Shown here one piece after another: positions 57,834 to 64,000 of a stretch of 64,000 nt of DNA. A program made the translations under genes and the position numbers. Source of the stretch: Candidatus Bathyarchaeota archaeon (GTDB taxonomy: Archaea; Thermoproteota; Bathyarchaeia; 40CM-2-53-6); NCBI GenBank assembly GCA_005888635.1, contig VBAW01000018.1, forward strand, positions 30,526 through 94,525, given 5' to 3'. Position 1 is the first letter of the stretch, and the number at the start of each line of letters is the position of its first letter. Below the pieces are notes generated by a model. It had not been told where the DNA came from. It searched no databases and saw nothing but the letters and a program-made list of their open reading frames with translations.

Positions 57834-58373
57834 TTGAGTTCGACGACTAATCCATATTTTGAGCGTGCCAAATCCCAGACGAGTCTACAGGAAAAGATCG
57901 AACTGGCGATACCGGGATTTCACGGGTACAAGGAGAAGGAGCTGAGGCGAGAGTCCGACAAGCTAATCAGGAACCAGATCTACCAGAAACTATCCGACGC
58001 CGAGTCCCAGGCCAAAGACACCTACCGGTCCTTGGTTAATCAAGGAGCAAACGACTCTTGGGACGACACTGACCATCTCCTCGCCCGCCTCGACAGAGTC
58101 ATGGAACGTATCAACCATTCAGAGTACGGCTACGCCGGCTTCTTCGACGTAACCAAAGTCAAAGAACCCGACCTCGATCGGATGATGAGCTATGATATGC
58201 AGCTCATACAGATGGCAGACAACGTCGCGACCTCCATACAAGCACTCAAGGACTCAGTCGACAACAACAGGCTCCCAGAAGCCAAAGGCAAGGTCGGTGA
58301 CGCCATGAAGGCAGTTGACGCCTTAGAGAATGCGTATAATGGACGGAAACAGATCATAGTAGGAGTACAGTAA
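57834..58373 (+). CDS. Hypothetical helical protein, paired with SPFH protein
   Basis: 179 aa, predicted helical by composition, 3 bp before the SPFH gene. Confidence 0.75.
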   Translation: MSSTTNPYFERAKSQTSLQEKIELAIPGFHGYKEKELRRESDKLIRNQIYQKLSDAESQAKDTYRSLVNQGANDSWDDTDHLLARLDRVMERINHSEYGYAGFFDVTKVKEPDLDRMMSYDMQLIQMADNVATSIQALKDSVDNNRLPEAKGKVGDAMKAVDALENAYNGRKQIIVGVQ

Positions 58374-58376
58374 AAG

Positions 58377-59354
58377 ATGCCACAGGTAATAGAATGGACT
58401 AACGCCGGTCCCGACGATGTCGTCTGGCGATACCCCGTTGAACAGATCATCACCGGCGCCCAACTAGTAGTCCACGAATTCGAAACGGCCGTCTTCCTCC
58501 GTGACGGAAAGGCCTACGACGTCTTCCCGCCCGGACGACACACCCTAACCACACTCAACCTACCACTAATCTCGAAAGCCTATGGGATATTCTTCGGGGG
58601 AAAGAACCCGTTCACAGCCATAGTCATCTACGTCTCGACCAAACAGTTCGCCGGCAAGTGGGGAGCGAAAGCTCAGACAACTGAGCTGGCACCGCTAATG
58701 GTCCATGGGACAGCTTGGTTCAGAATCAAGGATCCAAACCTCTTCGTCAACGAAGTCGTAGGAGGTCAGGGCGCATACAACACTGGCCAGGTTGACGATT
58801 TCATCAGAGGCTTCATCAACGAGCGAGTTATCGACGTAATGTCAAAGTACGATCTGACCACCGCTTTCACACAATTGGACAAGGCGTCAACCGATGTCAA
58901 GGTCAACATCAACGACGCCTTGAACCGGCTTGGAACAGATCTTGTAGACTTCAAATTCGAAGGAATCGACACATCGGACCAGTTCAGAGACCGTCTCTTC
59001 TGGATCAAACAACGAGCCGCTACCTCGGACGTACTTCGGATGGAGACAGCTAAGGACATTGGCGCGAGCCTAGGCGCCTCACAAGGAGGAGGTGCAGGCC
59101 TCGGTGCCGGAATGGTTCTCATTCCCCAAGTAATGGGTGCGCAAATGCAACAGCCCATGATGCAACCGCAACCACAGGTCGCTTTCGTCGCGTGTCCGAA
59201 GTGCGGCAACCAGGTCCAACAGGGAGCAAGATTCTGCCCGAACTGCGGTAACACAATGACACCGCCCCAAGCAGCAACCACCCCATGCCCCAACTGCGGA
59301 AAACCAGTAACAGTGGGCGCCAAGTTCTGTCCCGAGTGTGGACAGAAAATATGA
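58377..59354 (+). CDS. SPFH-domain protein with C-terminal double zinc ribbon
   Basis: WTNAGPDDVVWRYPVEQIITGAQLVVHEFETAVFLRDGKAYDVFPPGRHTLTT; C-terminal CPKCGNQVQQGARFCPNCGN...CPNCGKPVTVGAKFCPECGQKI. Confidence 0.9.
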   Translation: MPQVIEWTNAGPDDVVWRYPVEQIITGAQLVVHEFETAVFLRDGKAYDVFPPGRHTLTTLNLPLISKAYGIFFGGKNPFTAIVIYVSTKQFAGKWGAKAQTTELAPLMVHGTAWFRIKDPNLFVNEVVGGQGAYNTGQVDDFIRGFINERVIDVMSKYDLTTAFTQLDKASTDVKVNINDALNRLGTDLVDFKFEGIDTSDQFRDRLFWIKQRAATSDVLRMETAKDIGASLGASQGGGAGLGAGMVLIPQVMGAQMQQPMMQPQPQVAFVACPKCGNQVQQGARFCPNCGNTMTPPQAATTPCPNCGKPVTVGAKFCPECGQKI

Positions 59355-59929
59355 TCAACAAACTCGATGGCACCTTCGTGGTCCCTGGCGAGAAACTAGG
59401 CGTAGTAGAAGAGTTCGACCCCGGACGAGGAACAGTGGAGGTAGGCGGCATAGTCTACTCATCACAGACCGGCGTCGCCTCCATAGATCCCAAGAGACAC
59501 ATTGTCAGTGTAAAAACTGCGACAGGTCTTGTCGTCGTCCCGGAAGAAGGTTCCACGGTTGTCGGAATAGTTGAGAAGGTTCAGGAGAAGATGGCCATCA
59601 TCAACATGATCGTCGTCGATGGGAAGAAGATGGCGCTCCCCTTCACCGGGATGCTCCATGTCTCCAACTCCAGCCCACGTTTCGAAAGATCGATGTGGGA
59701 TGTTGTCAAACCCAACGACATCATCAGAGCTAAGGTCATAGACACTAGCCAGAGGATCGCAAAACTTACCACTGTCGGACGAGACCTGGGGGTCACCAAG
59801 GCCTACTGCTCAAAATGCGGAAACGAACTGGTTCTCTCAGGCCACATACTCCGCTGCAGCGTCTGCAGAAACGTTGAAAGACGGCGGTTGGCAGAGGATT
59901 TCCATTCAGAAGCGAGTGCTACAAATTGA
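59351..59929 (+). CDS. csl4: Exosome complex RNA-binding protein Csl4
   Basis: FVVPGEKLGVVEEFDPGRGTVEVGGIVYSSQTG, S1-like domain, CSKCGNELVLSGHILRCSVC; ATGA overlap with the SPFH gene. Confidence 0.94.
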   Translation: MINKLDGTFVVPGEKLGVVEEFDPGRGTVEVGGIVYSSQTGVASIDPKRHIVSVKTATGLVVVPEEGSTVVGIVEKVQEKMAIINMIVVDGKKMALPFTGMLHVSNSSPRFERSMWDVVKPNDIIRAKVIDTSQRIAKLTTVGRDLGVTKAYCSKCGNELVLSGHILRCSVCRNVERRRLAEDFHSEASATN

Positions 59930-60213
59930 AAGTAAACGTTCTGAAAAGGACAAAGGGGCTGTTGAAGGTAGAGGTCGAAGGAGAAGGGCACACTTTTGGA
60001 AATCTCATGCAAGAGACACTCCTCGAGGACAAGACAGTCGACTGGGCCGGCTACGACCAACCCCATCCACTCTTCAGACAATCAATCATCACAGTAAGAG
60101 TAAAAGGCGAAGCCCAGCCTGAGAAAGCTCTCGAACGAGCTTCAAAGAAGATTCGCGCCGACACGGAAGAATTCGTCGAGAAATTCAGCTCAGCAGTCAA
60201 GAACGAGAACTAG
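59926..60213 (+). CDS. rpoL: DNA-directed RNA polymerase subunit L
   Basis: LLKVEVEGEGHTFGNLMQETLLEDKTVDWAGYDQPHPLFRQSIITVRVKG. Confidence 0.95.
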   Translation: MKVNVLKRTKGLLKVEVEGEGHTFGNLMQETLLEDKTVDWAGYDQPHPLFRQSIITVRVKGEAQPEKALERASKKIRADTEEFVEKFSSAVKNEN

Positions 60214-60229
60214 AAAGGAGCAGGCCAAC

Positions 60230-60910
60230 CTGGCCACCGGGCTCCTCTTCGACTTCGACGGCACACTATACGGCGACTGGAGGCTCTGGATCTCAATCAT
60301 AGACGGAACCCTCTCCGATTTCAAGATCACAATCACACCCCACGATGCACTAGAAATGGCGCGAAGAATGATCGAGAACGGAGGAAACGCAAGAAGCACC
60401 ATAAGGATCAGTAGCATCGCAGCGGCCCTGGCCAAAGACCGGGGAATCAACCTTCCAGAGGAGGAGGTTAGAACAAGATTCTTCGAAAGACTCGACGCTC
60501 GAATGGACCAGACGGGACCGGACGAGAAACTCGTCAAATTACTAAAAGAGTTCACCAACCGCGGCTGTCGAATGGGAATAGTCACCTTTGTGCGAAAGCC
60601 CCGGATTCTTAGACGACTCGACGTTTGGAAGCTTAAGGAATATTTTCCATCGGTGATAACACCAGATGACGTACTGGAATTCAAACCATCACCCCGACCG
60701 TTCCTCAAGGCAATGAAGGAGCTACACGTCCAACCGGACGAATGCTTCGTTGTAGGAGACGAGCCAGTGGACATGATGGGCGGAAGAGAAGCCGGAGCCA
60801 AGACGATAGGGCTCCCTCAAGGATTTTTCACCGGACAAGAGCTGGAAAAGGCAGGAGCCGATCGAATACTTAGCTCGCTAGAACTTCTACCGACCATGGT
60901 CTACAAATAG
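60230..60910 (+). CDS. HAD-superfamily hydrolase; probable CTG start
   Basis: In-frame extension of 60356..60910 supplies the catalytic motif LATGLLFDFDGTLYGDW; AAAGGAG at 60214-60220 precedes CTG 60230; motif FVVGDEPVDMMGGREAGAKTIGL. Confidence 0.8.
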   Translation: MATGLLFDFDGTLYGDWRLWISIIDGTLSDFKITITPHDALEMARRMIENGGNARSTIRISSIAAALAKDRGINLPEEEVRTRFFERLDARMDQTGPDEKLVKLLKEFTNRGCRMGIVTFVRKPRILRRLDVWKLKEYFPSVITPDDVLEFKPSPRPFLKAMKELHVQPDECFVVGDEPVDMMGGREAGAKTIGLPQGFFTGQELEKAGADRILSSLELLPTMVYK

Positions 60911-60947
60911 CCCACTCTCTTCGCATCCCTATGGCAAGGGATCTGTA

Positions 60948-61325
60948 CTGGAGGTCGATCCACAGAATGACGAGAGCCTCGCAAGAATTCTAACGAGCAA
61001 AGAACTCGCTCAATTCGGCGACGCTTTGTTGAACTTTGCATATTCTCTTGCTCTAACAGAAACGATTGGCAAACCAAGAGGAAGGAGAGTTCCAGACAAG
61101 GTCCTGGCAGAAGCCGCAGTCAAAGCTGGACTCAGAAAGCATTTGCCCACGCGTGTCGGCCGCGGGGAGGTAGCAAACGGGCTTGAGGCCTTGATAGGTC
61201 ATTCATGGTTAAAGAAGCAATTGACCCTTGACGAGATATTGGCTTGCCTGAAATTCGAAAGCCTCACACCAGCCAATAACTTCGCTAGACTCGGCGAGTT
61301 AGCGCTTTCGAGGCTACAGAAATGA
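60948..61325 (+). CDS. RNase III-family-like protein; start unresolved (possible CTG)
   Basis: In-frame upstream LEVDPQNDESLARILTSKELAQFGDALLNFAYSLALTETIGKPRGRRVPDKVLAEAAVKAGLR resembles archaeal RNase III-like proteins; no ATG/GTG/TTG precedes the conserved part. Confidence 0.6.
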   Translation: MEVDPQNDESLARILTSKELAQFGDALLNFAYSLALTETIGKPRGRRVPDKVLAEAAVKAGLRKHLPTRVGRGEVANGLEALIGHSWLKKQLTLDEILACLKFESLTPANNFARLGELALSRLQK

Positions 61326-61807
61326 GACGTCCCATCGGACAGGTAAAGAAGGAGATTCGTACACTCGGACTTGACACGTGTAATCCTCGCTCGGTCGTCG
61401 GTGTCATTGTACGCGGCGGGCTCTATCTGGACGGTGTGGTGTCTTTCCCGCACGCCCAGAACGAGCCTGCCAGGAATTGCGCCGAGAGAATTATTGAGTT
61501 AAGGTATTTTCCCGAGCTCCGAGCCATGATGCTACACGATCCAAAGGACCAACTGGATTCTAAATTGTTAGAGAGAGTAACCAAGCTACCAACAATAGCG
61601 ATCTCTAAAGGGAGACCTCGTCATGGTAGAAGCTACAGAGTCTTCCAAGGGAAGCTAGGTCGAATATGGGTCAAAACCTGGCTTGAATCGCCCGCTTTTG
61701 TGAAGATTTTTTCCGTTTCTTGGACAATTGAAAAGCTTCCAGAGCCCGTGAGGATTGCTCATTTGTTAGCCAAACAAGGAGTGCCAAGAGGCCCCCCCAT
61801 GAGATAA
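61322..61807 (+). CDS. DUF99-family protein (endonuclease V-like fold)
   Basis: VKKEIRTLGLDTCNPRSVVGVIVRGGLYLDGVVSFP; ATGA overlap with the preceding gene. Confidence 0.75.
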   Translation: MRRPIGQVKKEIRTLGLDTCNPRSVVGVIVRGGLYLDGVVSFPHAQNEPARNCAERIIELRYFPELRAMMLHDPKDQLDSKLLERVTKLPTIAISKGRPRHGRSYRVFQGKLGRIWVKTWLESPAFVKIFSVSWTIEKLPEPVRIAHLLAKQGVPRGPPMR

Positions 61808-61851
61808 AGGATAAATTCGCGGGACAGCTTTCGTTTTGGGCTGACCAGTTT

Positions 61852-62175
61852 TTGCAGTTTTGTCCCAAATGCGGTACCACTCTTCTTCCCTCTAAGCAGG
61901 AGAAGAAAGTGTTCATGGCATGCGTAAAGTGTGGCTATACGAGTAGCCGAGGTGACAAAGTGATTAACCGGCTCTCCCACGAACGAGAGAACATAATCGT
62001 TCTAGGCAAGGAAGAGCAAAAGATCCGAACGCTTCCCAAAACGAAAGCTGATTGTCCAAAGTGCAGTAATCACGAAGCCTTTTATTGGCTCGTCCAGACG
62101 AGGGGTGCAGACGAATCGTCCACGCAGTTCTTCAGATGCACCAACTGCGGGGCAACCTGGCGGGAGAATAGCTAG
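61852..62175 (+). CDS. tfs: Transcription factor S (TFIIS-like)
   Basis: QFCPKCGTTLLPSKQEKKVFMACVKCGY and DCPKCSNHEAFYWLVQTRGADESSTQFFRCTNCGATWRENS. Confidence 0.96.
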   Translation: MQFCPKCGTTLLPSKQEKKVFMACVKCGYTSSRGDKVINRLSHERENIIVLGKEEQKIRTLPKTKADCPKCSNHEAFYWLVQTRGADESSTQFFRCTNCGATWRENS

Positions 62176-62180
62176 ACCAA

Positions 62181-62996
62181 ATGTTGGAAAGCTCTTTAGC
62201 GGAAACAACCGGGAAAAAAGAAGCAACGGTAAAAGCCCCCTTGTTCAAAGCTACAATGAACGACGCCCGATTATTTCGGAACCTCATCGGCGCCATATCA
62301 AGCCTCATCGAAGAGGCTGACTTCAACGCAACTCCAGAAGGCATCAAGCTCCGCTCAATGGACCCCTCCCACATCGCCATGGTTGACTTTGAATGGCCCA
62401 AAGCCGCCTTCGATACCTACGAGTGCAATACCCCGACAAAACTTCGATTAAGCGTTTCGAACCTCCTCAAGCTCCTCAAGAGAACCCGAAGCGACGAGTC
62501 TGTGGAAATCGTCTATGACGATGCGAACAAGAAACTCAACATTACCCTAAAGGACAAGATTGTACGGAAGTTCATCACCCCTACCCTCGATCCGTCAACG
62601 GAAGAAGTGCCCACTCCGAAAGTACCGTTCAATGCCAGAGTAAAGATAACAGCCGTCAGCCTTCGAGACATTATCGACGACGCGCAATCCATAAGCGACA
62701 ATGTGAAGCTAGAAGTAAGTCCCGAGAAATTCATAGTAAGAGCAACCGGCGAGCTAAGCAGCGCCATAATCGAGATGGACAAAGGAAGCGATGCGATATT
62801 GGAGCTCGACGCTAAAGAAGCATGTAGAGCAACATACAACCTGAATTATCTTGGAGAAATCATAAGAGCAGGATCAGGCGCTTCAGAGGTTGCATCGCTC
62901 GAATTCTCCACTAACATGCCCATCAAGGTAGAGTTCGAAATGCCACAGCAAGGCAGGCTTCTTTACTATCTCGCCCCCAGAATAGAACAAGAATAA
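62181..62996 (+). CDS. pcn: DNA polymerase sliding clamp PCNA; true start may be internal
   Basis: ARLFRNLIGAISSLIEEADFNATPEGIKLRSMDPSHIAMVDFEW and LLYYLAPRIEQE. Confidence 0.96.
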   Translation: MLESSLAETTGKKEATVKAPLFKATMNDARLFRNLIGAISSLIEEADFNATPEGIKLRSMDPSHIAMVDFEWPKAAFDTYECNTPTKLRLSVSNLLKLLKRTRSDESVEIVYDDANKKLNITLKDKIVRKFITPTLDPSTEEVPTPKVPFNARVKITAVSLRDIIDDAQSISDNVKLEVSPEKFIVRATGELSSAIIEMDKGSDAILELDAKEACRATYNLNYLGEIIRAGSGASEVASLEFSTNMPIKVEFEMPQQGRLLYYLAPRIEQE

Positions 62997-63003
62997 GACC
63001 GCA

Positions 63004-64000
63004 TGCTAACAAAGGCTGACCTAGCAAAGTACCCCTTTCTCTCGGAAGCCTCCGAATACGTGCGAGAGCTAGGATTCTCTATAGAGGAACTATCGGCGCC
63101 AGAGTTCTCCCAAGTACTGGATCGAGCCGAGGGACGGCTAGAGGAAGCCCTTTCAAAGGGCAGAGTCTCGGGAAATATCACAAACGAGAACGCGGAAATA
63201 CTCTCTTTCCCTGTTTCAAACCTAATCCTAAGTCTTGTCGGAGAGGAAAGAGCTCGTAGAAGGTTCGCTCTGGCCGAATCGAAGAGAGCCTACGAACTAC
63301 TGAGACAGGAAGAGCCCGAAAAATTAGAGTACATAGCCTCCACAACTTTCATGTGGAAACTTAAGCGGCTCGATGTCAAGCTGGGGAAGAGATTCTACGA
63401 TTTCGCCCTTAGCCTACCGAACTTCCTTCATAACTCCGTCCATCTCCGAGAACCACGCTGGAATCTACCCAACAGAGTCCTAGACCACGGGTTTGTCTAC
63501 ATTACACGCGACGAGGCAGCCCGCCTGATCGAGGAAGAAGTGAGAACGAAAATTCTGGAAAGGTCAGGCCGGACCCCTTACGAGGTACCAAAACTCTTGG
63601 GATCTAGGGTGGAGAGGGCAAGAGGCCTTGTCGTCAAATGGCTGGGCGTACCGACGAAATATGAACTTCCAAGGGTACCTCTGCCCGAGGCTATGCCGCC
63701 CTGCGTCCGTCACCTAATAGATAGTCTCGACGAGGGAAAGAACGTTCAGCACATGGGCAGGTTCACACTAGCCTCCTTCCTTCTCAATATCGGAACAGGA
63801 GAAGAAGACGTTGTCAGATTGTTCAAGCCGGCAACGGACTTTTCAGAGAGAATGACTCGCTACCAGGTCGAACACATCGGCGGAAAACGGGGAGGCCGGA
63901 CCAAATATACCTGTCCTATGTGCACCACACTAAAGACCCACGGTGTCTGCTACAAACCAGATGAGATCTGTGAAACAATCAGGAACCCCCTCAGCTACTA
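63004..64000 (+). CDS. priL: DNA primase large subunit PriL, truncated by window end
   Basis: MLTKADLAKYPFLSEASEYVRELGFSIEEL..., C-terminal cysteines PPCVRHLI, CPMCTTL, GVC, EIC consistent with an Fe-S PriL. Confidence 0.93.

Noticed and set aside
1-64000. CRISPR array, rRNA operon or prophage
   Set aside because: No regularly spaced repeats, no rRNA-like conserved blocks and no phage structural genes were recognised; the only mobile element seen is the TnpB unit.

Overview
This 64 kb window is archaeal chromosome. It carries archaeal-type PCNA, primase large subunit (PriL), TFS, RpoL, Csl4 exosome subunit, an Lhr-type helicase and a DRG GTPase. A TACK-type lineage (Thaumarchaeota/Bathyarchaeota-like) is my inference and was not tested. 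Main blocks: (i) a minus-strand purine operon purS-purQ-[three tiny membrane proteins]-purL-purF-purD-HIT, with a split purH elsewhere; (ii) an accessory stretch at 8-18 kb with an orphan DNA methyltransferase, a nucleotidyltransferase, a GHKL-type ATPase and secreted proteins; (iii) an ABC exporter-like pair, heme O synthase, a GATase and a class V aminotransferase; (iv) a 9 kb cassette of two very large Cys-rich family-5 solute-binding proteins flanking one DppB-type permease, followed by a membrane-anchored protein with caspase-fold-like features; (v) an orphan TnpB element abutting gcvH; (vi) an information-processing cluster csl4-rpoL-HAD-RNaseIII-like-DUF99-tfs-pcn-priL. Most interesting signals: an apparently circularly permuted solute-binding protein architecture; the putative clan CD-like protein beside it; candidate omegaRNA/right-end hairpins at the tnpB 3' end; a ~200 bp imperfect direct repeat between the PPOX and msrB genes; a frameshifted aspartokinase ACT-domain remnant; several genes that seem to need CTG starts; and an EF-hand loop in an HtpX-like protease. 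I recognised no rRNA, tRNA or CRISPR array. All family calls come from reading motifs; no database searches were run.
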